Assembly: GCA_021464415.1 (NCBI GenBank)
Contig: CM038467.1
Span: forward strand, 21,484,011-21,548,010
DNA length: 64,000 nucleotides
Direction: 5' to 3'
Origin: Lonicera japonica
Taxonomy: Eukaryota; Streptophyta; Magnoliopsida; Dipsacales; Caprifoliaceae
Shown: one piece after another, positions 17,139 to 28,923 of the stretch
How the letters are laid out: each line of letters begins with the position of its first letter
Numbering within the stretch: position 1 is the first letter of the stretch
Translations under genes and position numbers: made by a program
Notes under the pieces: model-generated
Databases searched by the model: none
The model's input: the letters and a program-made list of their open reading frames with translations, nothing else
Told to the model about the DNA's origin: nothing

Positions 17139-18858
17139 CGGCTTTATGCTCAGCTCACTCACAATTATTATGATTATGATGATTCTAATTTTATATGTCC
17201 ACTCACAATGAATATGATTCCAATTCACATGGTGATAATGATCGATCAAAAACACCACGCCCCAATTTTGTCTATACTAAACTATATTTTACCATAGAAA
17301 CCCGTGGCCGGACCAGGTTCAAAAAATTAGTTAAATATATTATAATTGAAATTTTTCTATATTATTAATTACTCCTGCACTAAATACAATAATTGTAACT
17401 TTCATGAGTCTTCTTTTGCCTTTTTGAAGATGATGACACCGGTGAATTATTTACACTACTTTTGTCAAATTTTTGCAGTCGCGGCTGACATTAAGTAGTA
17501 TTGGTGGTGTCATAAGAGAAAAAAAAAAAAAAAAAATTTACCTTCCTACATTAAATATTGTATAATATTTTTTACTTTTTAGCTTTATCTTGTATAAATG
17601 TAGGTGTGTTGTGTTGTTTTAGAGAGCATCGAGAGAGAAGAAGAGAGCAAGTGTGCCTAGCCTCTTGTAAAATAAATCGTTCAATCAAAAATAGATTCAA
17701 TAGAAGTTCTTCAAAATTTGTAAATCAATTCTCGTGTAAAAACTAATAAAGTTATCTTCTTTCATAATACTCTCTTATAAGTTTTGATTACTCTAGTTAT
17801 CCGGTGCAAGTATTTATTTCTTTGCTTAATTTTATTCAAATTCACTTTACATTCTTTCTTCTTTATTTATATTATTCAGGATTAATCTTCTCTTGTAGGA
17901 ATTAATCAGGATAACATTATGTTCTAATTCTACTTATTATACAACAATTATGGATCATTGAAACCTTTAAAAAGAGAATATGCACAGTCACTTTATTTCT
18001 ATTGCCGATTAATAATTTCACAATAGTCCTATGTTGAGTCGTTGCCTTCGCCCTTGTTGCCGTGTTCTTGGCGGAAGCTCTTGAAGTCGAGTTTCGATAG
18101 ACGTAAATTTTTTGATAATAAGTTGGCATTCTCTTTGAAGAAAATAGTGAAAGTGCGAGAAAGCTAGTCTGAACACCTTTGGCATAAAAAAAATATTCTA
18201 ACAATCAAGTCAATACTATCTATATGCTTAATTTTGCACGTATATATAAATAACGTATGCAATTTACATCTCACGTGTGGAAATATTTAGTATTATGAAA
18301 GTAGAAGTCGTATATATTTAATTTGAGAAGTAAGGAATTAACAAAAAATGTAGTGATCGCAAAACACAAGTAGAATTTGCAAAGAATTTTGAACTCAAAT
18401 ATTGTACGTGATGCATATATATTTTTGCAAAGAATTTGTATGGTAAAGTTGTAAATTAAAAAATGTGACACTTTGTTGTAATAGAATTTGTTAAAATATT
18501 CAGATACATTATTTGACGAAAAAGCTAGAGTTCCAGATTTGATTAAGTTAAGGAGTAATTTTTTAAAAAACCAAACTGAATTTGACTACACTTTAAACCC
18601 AACTCAAGAATAATAATATGAAGCTCCTTAAATTGTTTAGTTAGGCTCGCAAATATATGAAATATTTATTATTCAATTTACATGTTAAAACGCTCAATAA
18701 AATTCAATTTACAATTTGGATAATATTCGAACGAGACAAAATTATAATGTATAAACATGTAACATTCTTGCCGTAACTCTTCCATCATTAACCTCTCATT
18801 TTCTTGTAGTGTTACCACCAAGACAATTTAAAAGTCTCCATTTTTATCAAACTGTTCC
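17139..18858. other. Intergenic, upstream of PIP; no gene seen
   Basis: The region is AT-rich with only short open frames of random composition. A 19-base A run lies near 17520-17537. A CT-rich and polypurine context surrounds 17625-17650. No tRNA, transposon end or protein motif was recognised. Confidence 0.5.
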
Positions 18859-19571
18859 TTAATTTTCATCATCTTCTTTAATCAAGGCGCAGCTTCTTCT
18901 AACATCTGCACCACCATTCTCATCGAAGGCCTTATTGCCGGGAATCTTCATTGTGCAATGAATTGCAATTCTCAAAACTTTGGCCGCATCTTCTTTGAAC
19001 TCCTTTGATATACTCGAATCTACTAAATCAATCATATTACCATTGTTTCTTATCGCGCTACATACCCACTGGACTATGTCTTTGTTCTCTCCGAAATTCT
19101 GGTTCAACTGGCCTCTTTCCTGTTACCAACTCCATTAAAACCACTCCAAAGCTGTAGATGTCGCTTTTCTCGTCAATTTTGCATGTGTATGCATACTCTA
19201 CATCACCAAAGTAATAAAAAAGGAAAATAGTAAGTAATGCCTATATAACAAAATTCTGGGAAAAGGTTAAAAATTATGATATCGTATGTCGTAACCGAAA
19301 GTATACGCATAAATAAGTGTAAAAGTTATTGAGAAACTATGATTTTGTAAGTGGTTTTATTTTAGTAATATTGAGACACATTAATAGTTTGAAAAGTAGC
19401 GATATGTATAATTATTTCATTTTTCAATAGTTATTATAAATATTTTTATTTCAATACACCAAAATACCAGATCCCACTAGTCCAAAACTTATAAATTAAG
19501 AAGATATGCCTCTCGATAACATTTTTGATGAAATAATATATTAAGTGTTGTGTCAAAATACATTTTTGTTA

Positions 19572-21057
19572 GAGGCAATTAGGTATAAGGCTCATCATAA
19601 TAATAATATAATTATAAAAGACATTTAAAAACTAGTTGTGTAAATTAAGGATATAGTACAAAAAAAAACACTAATACCCCTTCCTTATAATATCGTCTCA
19701 TTATAACACTAACAGCAACCAGAATGTGCTAAATGCATTTAGCACCACAACCAGAAGGTGTTAAATACATTTAGCACCCCCTGAACAGCAATCAGAATGT
19801 GCTAAATGAAATTAACACCACAACCAGAAGGTGCTAAATGCATTTAGCACCCCTGGACAGCAACCAGATGGTGCTAAATACAATTAGCACCACAACCAGA
19901 AGGTGCTAAATGCATTTAGCATTTCCTATACATCAACCAGAAGATGCTAAATGCATTTAGCACCCCTTGAACAGTAACGAGAAGGTGCTAAATGCATTTA
20001 GCACCACTACCAGAAAGTACTAAATATATTTAGCACCCCCTGAACAGCAATCAGAAGGTGCTAAATGAAATTAGCACCACAACCAGAAAGTGCTAAATGT
20101 ATTTAGCACCCCCTGGACAACAACCAGAGAGTGCTAAATGCAATTAGCACCACAACCAGAAGGTGCTAAATGCATTTAGCATTTTCTATACAGCAACCAG
20201 AAGGTGCTAAATGCATTTAGCACCCTTTGGACAGCAACTAGAAGGTACTAAATGCATTTAGCACCCCCTGGACAGCAACCATAAAGCTAACCAGAAGGTG
20301 CTAAATGCATTTAGGACCTTCTGAACAACAACCATAAGGTGTGCAACTTGAACAGTAAACTAGAAGGTGCTAAAATGATTTTAGCACCATTATAAAATAG
20401 AGAACAACAAAATTGATGAGATCAACATCCATTCAATTTATTTATATGTATATATATATGAATCGACGTAGGGTTTATAAAAGAAAAAAAAAGAGTTACG
20501 ATCATATTGTTTTTAAATCTCGCTGGGCTGTCGAATTAGTCGATTTCGATAGCAAAACGACCTCTGATCGTCTTAATTTTTTGCGCAATTATAATAAGTT
20601 TATCTTCCGAATAACATATCCAAAAATCAGCTAAATTCAACAGTTCGATCAAAAGTTACATATATTTTACGATTATAGATCTATAAAGAAGAAGAAGAAG
20701 AAGAAGACGATGATGATGATGATGATGAGAACGGCGCTCAGATTCAGGTGGCGGTGGCGGAAGAAGTGAGATTATTGGTGAGATAACTTCTCTTTTCTCT
20801 TGTTCTTTGTTTTCTCTCTCTAAACTATGTGTATGTAAAAGAGAATAATATGTCTTTTGTATAATTAGAATAAATAATATAGTAGGGTATTTTTGTCCAT
20901 CAACATTTATCATTTTTCTTAAAATAAATTAATATTATAAAAAATGTCCTTATTGTAAAACCAAATTATGAAATTAGTACTAGTTCTCTTTATTAAATAT
21001 GAGTATGTCCTTAGAGTTATAAAATATTACAGAGTAAGACCTTATAACCCATTATCT
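19572..21057 (+). mobile_element. Non-autonomous Mutator-like element in kinase intron (copy 1)
   Basis: The left end GAGGCAATTAGGTATAAGG and the right end (inverted) AGATAATGGGTTATAAGG form imperfect terminal inverted repeats. They are flanked by a 10-bp target duplication with one mismatch, ATTTTTGTTA (19562-19571) and ATTTTTCTTA (21058-21067), a length typical of Mutator-like elements. Inside are a palindromic minisatellite (19726-20388), a unique AT-rich part and a GAA/GAT simple repeat near 20687-20725. No transposase frame is seen. A second copy lies inverted at 37966-39325. It sits in the RLK7-like intron, opposite to the gene's direction, or possibly neutral since orientation is arbitrary. 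Confidence 0.85.
19726..20388. repeat. Palindromic minisatellite, 17 units with ~260-bp higher-order period
   Basis: Seventeen copies of the palindrome GTGCTAAATGCATTTAGCAC and variants are separated by two alternating spacers, one like CACAACCAGAAG and one like CCCTGGACAGCAACCAGAAG. Distinct variants recur seven units apart. The GAAATTA core appears at 19801 and 20060, and the CTATACA spacer near 19925 and 20185. This shows that a block of seven units was duplicated. Confidence 0.9.
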
Positions 21058-23844
21058 ATTTTTCTTAATTCAATTCCTATAATTCAATGCCAAAAGTAAT
21101 TTAATTTTCCTAATGTGCAAAAATCAAAATTATATTAAAATTAATAGATTTTGTGTGACACAAAATTTAGAGACATGATTTAAGGATAAAATAATATATC
21201 ATGTGTATATTAATTAATTAATACACATATATCAAGAATTTACATTACATAAATAAAGAGAAACTCTTTTGAGTTTTACTTACCTGGAGCAATGTAGCCG
21301 TGAGTCCCTGCAATAACACGAGTAGAATCCCAATTCCCGTTGGCCCGAAGTACCTTAGCCAACCCAAAATCCGCAATCCTAGGTTTCATATCCTCGTCCA
21401 ACAGAATATTACTGGACTTCACATCACGGTGTATCACCGGTCTATTATACCCATGGTGCAGATACTCCAATCCCCTAGCCGACCCCACCGCCACCTCATA
21501 TCTAACCCCCCAGTCCATCTCCATCTTCCGACACGTGTGCATCCGGTCCCACAAACTCCCATTCACCATGTACTCGTACACCAGCAGATCCCACCCCTCG
21601 CTCGTTATGCTACAATACAGCTTCACCACATTCACGTGCCTCACACAGCTCAGCGTCGCCACCTCCGCATCGTACTCCGGCGACCGCTGCTTCCCCAGCA
21701 TCGCCGCAGTGCTCCGGCAACTCCTCCGGTTGCCGGAATCCGATTTCCATATCTGTTTCGCCGCTAATTGCGTGCCATTTCTGAGGACGATTTTGTACAC
21801 TTCTCCGGATCCGCCACTGCCAATTATATTTTCCTGTTTGATTTCTTTCAGTATTTCTTCCTCGTTGAAACTTAGTACATGAAATTGTTTCATATCCCAA
21901 GATTTGTGTTTGCTTAATCCGACGGTCGTGATCGTTTCGCCTCATTTTGACAATAATGAAGCAAGTGAGGGACACAAATAAAACAGTCACCCCTGCTATT
22001 AAGCAAGATAAAGCAGTTTTTAGGTGGCCGGAGCTGCTGGAAGCCGACGTACACCGCCGGAAATTTTTTATTCCATCGCTGCATAAACCTAGGTTTCCGG
22101 CGAAGCTGCTTTTGAACGCTTCAATCGATAGAGATTCCGGTATGCGTCCAGTCAACATGTTATTTGACAAATCGAGAAGGCTTAGCCTCAGCTTCGACAA
22201 ACTCACAGGAATTTCACCGGAGAGTTTGTTATTCGAAATGTTTAAGGAGTTCAAACTACGCAAAAGGCCAACACTCGCCGGAAATTTGGCCGGAGATCAA
22301 AGTTTCCGGCGAGGTTCATTTCGCTGAGAGAAAGACACGAGCCTAATGAGTCTGGTATAGTACCAGAAAATAAATTTTCCTCTAAATGAAGACTGTTTAG
22401 TCTCTTCAATTGGCCTATCCTCGCCGGAATTTTGCCGGAAAACTGATTCGAGCCGAGTTGAATTGCCACCAATGACGCAACGTCGGATATTTCCTCCGGT
22501 AATTCGCCTGAAAATCGATTTTGCGATAGAAAAAGCTGTGCTAACGACTCTGCTTTTGATATATTCGATGATATAGTCCCTTCAAACTGATTGAAAGTGA
22601 GATCAATTATACTCAAATTCGGTAAAATCCAAATTCCGGCAGGGATTGTTCCCGAAAGAGAATTATTGTTCAATCTAACACGAATTAAGGACGAACAATA
22701 CACGTAATTTTCAGGTAATCCACCAATAAAGTTGTTCTGAAGCAAGAGCAGATCGCTTAACTTGCCATTTTTGCACATATCAACTGGTATAGAACCGGTC
22801 AAAAAATTCTCCGAAACATCGATGCACACAAAATCGGACCACGATCCGATTTTCTCCGGCAGAAAACCCGAGAAATTGTTTGTGTAAATTGAGAACTCTT
22901 GAAGGAATTTGAATTCTCCAAACTCGGCGGGAATTTCTCCGGAGAATTTGTTTTCAAAGAGTTGTAATGATTCGAGTTGAGCTAAGGATTTTAGCTCGAA
23001 GATTTCACCTTCGAGACTATTATTTGAAGCGTCGAAATTGATGAGATTGGTGAGGTTTCCAAAGCCAACAGGAAATCTTCCAGTGAGAGCGTTGTTGTAA
23101 AGCTCAAGCTGGCGAAGGCTGGTGAGTTTAGTGATTCCAGATGGAATTTCTCCAAACAGATGATTATCCGATAGCTCAAGATTTTCCAGGAGAGTGAGAT
23201 TTCCAATCCCTTCGGGAATTCGACCTTCGATGCTACAGTTAGTCAGATAAAGCCAGTACAATTGATCAAGCTTCGTTACTTCTAAAGGAAATGATGAAGT
23301 AGTATCGAATGGATTATCTCCGAGGCTTAAGAAAGTGAGATTTACTAGACTTTCCAATGAATTCCATGGAAATGGTCCGGTAAATCCACTGTTGTTCAAA
23401 TTCAGTAGCCTTAATTGAGTCAAAGGAGACAAATCAGGTATTTTCCCTGAAAATGAATTCCCGCCTAAACCCAAATACTGTAAGCGAGTGCAGTTTCTCA
23501 AGTGATCACTGATGGTACCGGATAAAAAATTCGATTCGAGAGAGATTTTCTCAAGCGATTCGATAGCGCAAATGGAATCGAAAGGAAGAGTTCCGGTGAG
23601 GTTATGTTGAGAGAGATTGATTTGCGTGACGAGTTTGTTGCCATTGCAGACTATGCCGGTGAAATTGCATGGGGAATTTTGTGGAGTCCATGAATTGAGA
23701 ATTTGTGGATTTGGAAGTGTTGAGGGAGGATTTGAAGTTGAGGAGGAATTGGAGTTGGTTGGAATGGGAGAGTGGGATTAGCGAAAGGAAGTGGAGGAGA
23801 GTGAGGAGGATTGGGAGGAGGCGGGAGTTGGGATAGGCGGGCAT

Positions 23845-26180
23845 GGCGGCGCGAGGAGGGGGGAGGAGGAGGAGGGAGGGGGGTTGTGAGGATCAATTTA
23901 TGGTGCTCGACGAAATGTTTGTGAAAATAAGACCACGTAAAGTGAGTAGAAAAATATTGTAAGAGGGGGAGCTGGCTTTGCGTACTAAGTTTGACTATTG
24001 GTTCACGTGGTGACAAACATTTGCCATTAATGTAATTGGAAAAAAAAAATCCCAAAAAATAATAATGTAGGAAAAATTAGTATAAGGTGTGTAGTGTCAC
24101 TACTATATATATATATATATTATATTATAATTTGAGCATAATCTACAACAACATCAATGTATGTACGTGTTGGTAGCACTATAATTTAAATATTTATTTT
24201 TATCATCATCTATCTTTAGTATTCGATATTCAAAAATTAGATCGGAAACATTTGCCAACTAATACTCGAAGGTTTAGCCCTGAATAGCATAAGTATTTGC
24301 ACTTGGTTAAATATGTTTCTACGGATTAATGCGGCTTGAGCTAAGGATCTTTAATTAATTTTATTGTACATATCTTTTTGTATTTTTTTTATGAGATATT
24401 TTCCTGACATCTTTTTTCTAGACTATTTTGTTGGTAAAAATTTGTTGCGACAGACGTTTCAACCAAAGTATAAAATCAACAAAAACAAAACAATCATATA
24501 AAAAGCACAATTACAAAGCATATACATGTAAGTGGAGAGGTCGGTCCAAACTCATTTAAGAAACAAAATCAATAAAATCTACATTACCCACTCCAAAAAA
24601 ATCTATTACAATTATGAACTCATAAACTCTTTTAACGGGGTTTTTTTCTAGACCTACTTCTAGTTTACTTTAGGATTTTGTACAAATTAAATAGACCAAA
24701 CAACCCTAAACTTCTTAAGCATGCAAAATAAGCCAACCTAAACCCATGGTCGTTTCTATGATTTGAAGGGTCCTGTACGAAAATTAAATTGAGGCCCTTG
24801 ACCAATGTAGTGGATTAACGCGAGAGGCGTAAGGGCCGGGTCAATCTATAGTTAACTAGTGCGAAATATTATAATTATCTTGGAAATATTACAAAATATA
24901 TATATATATATGTATATATATATACAAGCTTGACCAATGTAAAACTTCACATCTTATATTAATTGGATCCTAATAATTTTAATTTTAAATTGGGCTATTT
25001 GATTGTCAACAAATAAAGGTAAATAATGAAATTTGAGCTCCTAATTTTATAAATGCTACTCATTATTTAAGTCAGAGATCTTGTGCAGTTATTCACTCCG
25101 TATAGCATTAACTCCAATCATGCCTAAATTAACTAGAAATCGAAGATATAATCTAACATAATTTATTTATTGTCGAAGAGATTTTTTACAAGTAAAGAAT
25201 TACCTTCGCAATATGCGAATATTTTTTTTTCTTACGACATCACTTTTCAAGCTTATTATTGATAATTGTAACGAAGAATATAAATTTTAATTATTTATGC
25301 ATACATGGAATTCCGTTTCTATCCGGACATTAGAGACGGTGGAATTAGGAACGTGGAGAAAATTAAAGGAGTTAATAATGCTTTGCAGAGTAAAAGTTAG
25401 TCGGCTGTGGCCGACTTGGTTGACTGAGTTCTCAATTGCTGCCACGTAGACTAACAAGTAACAAGTAAACACAATTGAGCCTTTTTTCCAACTGTCCTCT
25501 CTCTCCTTGACTCGGAACTCACAGAGAACTTTTTAACTAATTTGCTATGCTTGTGTTGCATTTTCCAATTTTACTTGTTCGAATTCTCCTCCCACCCACC
25601 CCACCCCACCCCACCCCACTCCCTAAAGCACCACAAACTCATTGAAATCAAAAAGGGAAGGGGAAGGGGAAGGGGCGGGTGAGATTCACCCGCTCGTTGA
25701 ACGGCAGGCCAATCTTATCCGTTACTTAATTAAAATTTAGTTAATTGTTAAATTTAAACAAGATTTACCACACAAAATACCATATGGTTATATTTAACAT
25801 ACCCATAGTGGAGATCGAGGGAAATGCCAAATTCAGGTTTATAACATACAAACCTATAATGGATGGCTTAACAATGTAAGTGCTGAGGAATGTTAACAAT
25901 AAACAAAATAACATAGGAGATGATCTAGTGTCTTATTTATCTTTCAGACATTATTGGGACGTGTTAAGAATCATATTTCCTAAAAGGTTAAATTTTTTGG
26001 AGAAGGAACCGTATACTCGCACGTGGAGAACAAACAAATTTTGGATTAATAAATACAAAATAGAGGTGCTAAGGTTTGAACATTGAATCTTATAAAAAAA
26101 TCGTTTGGGAGAGATGGTTCTTACCAGGACGAAATAAGTTAAGGATATCTCGAGTTTAAATCTTGATAAATATAAAATTA
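23845..26180. other. Intergenic, upstream of the RLK7-like pseudogene; no gene seen
   Basis: The region is AT-rich and mostly featureless. It holds TA microsatellites near 24104-24125 and 24897-24925, a CCCCA tandem run near 25591-25618 and a GGGGAA run near 25656-25676. Only short unsupported open frames occur. Confidence 0.5.
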
Positions 26181-28923
26181 CTAGTAATGCTGTTCCTTCG
26201 GCACGAAAAAAATCAATTTACTTTGGAAAGAATTGCATGTACGTGTAGTAATGATTAGTGGTTGGGTTTGGGGTGAATTGTGAAAATTTCAACTTCGACC
26301 CTTCTAAAAATATAATGAATCCGACCCAATCAATCAAGACTAAAGAGAATTTAACATATGAAAGCTCGAAAAACGCTGCATTTATTATATTGTCCAAATA
26401 TACTCAGCCTTAACACGTGCATAGTATTACTGGTATTTAAAGAAAAAGAATATTATATATAAGTTTTTTTTTGATTAATCATTCATATCAAAGACAATTC
26501 ATGTCGCCCTAGCTAACTATGAACTACATAATTCGCTGACCAAAGAGATGAACAAGTAAGCATTGCTTCGCGTCACCCTCATGAGAGTCTCCCAATCGAA
26601 CCAAACCGAACCGAGAGAGCAGCTTCAGCTTCCTTCTACGTCACCAACCACACAACCACACGAACCATACCATATGCATCAACAATCACCCACATAAGAG
26701 GTAGACAAATCTCCAACCACCCACATAAGAGGTGGACATATCCAACCACCCACAAAGGGTGGACAAATCACTTTTATTAAGTACCACTTTATTAAGTTCG
26801 AATATCGCATCCATGGGTTTCGAACATGTGACCTCTCTAATACAAGACTAAAGAGGATGCCACTAGGCTACAAGGCCATTGGCAATATTATATATAAGTT
26901 GGTTTGAGTTCAATAGGCTAAATTTACATGAACTCAAGCAAGAAAGACCCAAATCATATTTGTATTTAGAATGTACCCATGTGTACTACAATAAAAAAAA
27001 ATATTGGCCCCTAGGGTAATGGTGGGTTAAAAACTCTTTGGAATAGATATTTTTTGTTATCCTAAATCCTGAATTGCTTTTACTAAAGTAATGTTTTTTA
27101 TTTTTTTATCAAACCAAATTTATAGCTTTTTTAAAGGCAATCAAATTTATAGTTTATTAATTATGCTTAAGGATAATAAATTTTTAACATAATCCTTTTT
27201 TCTTTCACAATAATATTAATATATTTTTATATATATCATTTGTAAATTAAAAAAAATAACTAAATAATGTCCCTAGAAAAAATGAACTTTAAATATTATT
27301 ACATTATACGCTCTCTATACCGTCCCTTTAATGCCTCATTTTTAACTTCATGCACCACCCTAAAAAGTTTGAGTATTTTTTCTTAAATTTATGTCTCATT
27401 TTTACGTTATTCAAGGCTTTTTTTAAGAAGAAAAACGAATTTATCATCATATCTTAGCTACTCTTCAGCAAACAAAGGGTAACTCAAAATTATTTTATAA
27501 TTTTTTTTAATTGGTAACTCAAAAGGAGCCATAACAATCCCATATTAAATTTAAATAAATTATACATTAAAGACATTTTAAAAATGCCCCAACCCTGACC
27601 AATAAAATCCTATGTTCAAAGTTAAATATAACATAAATCTTATTAATTACCTTGCTATGTCATAAAAAAATATAAAATTCAAAACCTAAATTTAGAAGTT
27701 GCAAGTTCAAATTTCTCCGTAGCAACAATATTTTACTATACTCCATTAAAAAAACATCGATATCAATTGAATTCATTTGATGGTTAACTTCATACGTTGC
27801 TTGCCTCGTATTTTATTAAATGCGTATATTAAACACTCTAAATAAATTTAATCTCATAATATTTAAGTGATAATTATTCTATGCTTTTGAATTTTTAGAA
27901 GGAATAATAATGTGTATAAAAAATCTTATATGCGCTAGTAGGGCATAAGTTGGAAAAAAGAAAGAAAGATGTATTATAAATGTAAAAAGTCTTACGCATG
28001 TTTTATTTACTTATATTCAAATAACAGAAAAATAGAAACATTGCATGAGTGGAGTGGAATATCCTTCAACATAAAAGTTTGTATAATGCATTTCTAATTA
28101 AGGACGTACATATGGACTAATTTAGTAGTGTGAATTTTCAAAAGAAAGAAAGATAAATATTGTTTAGTGTTTATATTTTTGTTATCCGATAAGATTTTTT
28201 ATTAATGATAATTTGCATATTGTTTTATTAGATGATCTCCAAAGGATAGTGTATAATAATGTATAAATCCTACATATCAATGTACTTTTACACAAAAAAT
28301 AAAAGTCTAATAAATTATACTTTTTTCCATTTATTAAATTTTATAAATTAGAGTTTCTATCAATAGTACCTTTAAACAATAATAATGCAAGTTAGACGCA
28401 ATTTTTGTATTTTTTTCTTCCATTTATTGAATTTTATAAATTAGAGTTTTTCTATATTTCTTACATACTTGCATGTTAAATTTAAATTCAAATTAAATAG
28501 AAGGAGAAAAAGAATTAAGCAGAGTTAAAAGTTTATCAAATATTAGGTAAAAGGAGAAAAAGAATTAATTTCAATTTATGAAATAAATATTATGAGGCAA
28601 TAACTTGTTTACTTATCACATAAATACATAAAGTTTATAATAAATCAATTAAGAGATAAAAATACATGTTTAATAAATACTTGTTTAGTTTATCACCATT
28701 GAAATTAGTTAGGAGATAAATTAATTAAGAGATAAATATGAGCAGTCATATGAAAACATAAATGCTCAAGTTAAATCTGAGCCACCAATTGGAAAGATAA
28801 GTGAAGGTTATATGTGAGCCGTCAAATTAAAATATAAATGCTCAAATTAAATCCGAGCTACCAGTTGGGAATATAAACATAAAGAGTCTTATCATATTAT
28901 GACTGACTTGATTTATTAATATA
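26181..28923 (-). mobile_element. Helitron-like unit 0 (long type, SINE-interrupted)
   Basis: The 3' end is the plus-strand CTAGTAATGCTG at 26181. The 5' end is a decayed TATATTAATAAATCAAG ending at 28923. Without the nested SINE and its duplicated target it is about 2.3 kb. The segment around 26900-27000 matches 34710-34810 in unit 4. Confidence 0.75.
26466..26883 (-). mobile_element. tRNA-derived SINE (copy 1)
   Basis: The minus strand carries an A box (TAGCCTAGTGGCATCC) and a B box (TTCGAAACCC) near its 5' end (about 26880-26815). The body includes GAACCGA repeats, and an A-rich tail shows as the T run at 26464-26472 on plus. It is flanked by a 17-bp direct repeat, AATATTATATATAAGTT, at 26449-26465 and 26884-26900. 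This is the full signature of target-primed retroposition. It interrupts Helitron unit 0. Confidence 0.9.

Larger units (their letters stand above)
18859..23844 (-). pseudogene. RLK7/HAIKU2-like LRR receptor kinase (LRR-XI), frameshifted
   Basis: Minus strand. The start at 23844 (MPAYPNSRLLPILL, a signal peptide) is followed by an N-terminal cap (LNSWTPQNSPCNFTGIVC) and about twenty LRRs down to about 22160. A transmembrane segment (CLIAGVTVLFVSLTCFIIV) and a kinase starting [15 protein letters not shown] at 21893 come next. Kinase motifs are the Gly loop [30 protein letters not shown] (RD type), DFGLAK and GYIAP. An intron at the usual place (19198-21283) precedes [19 protein letters not shown]. 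The order and wording match RLK7/HAIKU2. Blocks sit in different frames. Apparent extra single bases lie near 23700, 22299, 22284, 21924, 19095 and 18940, each lengthening a short homopolymer. The ORF as given cannot make a full receptor. The intron has been enlarged by a 1.49-kb transposon. Sequencing or assembly error is an alternative to pseudogenisation. Confidence 0.85.

Noticed and set aside
19726..20388. Regularly spaced short repeats resembling a CRISPR array
   Set aside because: This is plant nuclear DNA; the spacers are themselves repeated and the units are palindromic minisatellite copies inside a transposon.
21300..22327. Several long plus-strand frames opposite the RLK7-like locus
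   Set aside because: They are shadows of the minus-strand kinase and LRR coding sequence; the translations are His/Pro/Ser-rich and carry no motif.
23651..24055. Minus-strand frame of 134 codons rich in Pro and His
   Set aside because: It overlaps the recognised signal peptide and N-terminal cap of the RLK7-like protein in another frame and resembles no domain.
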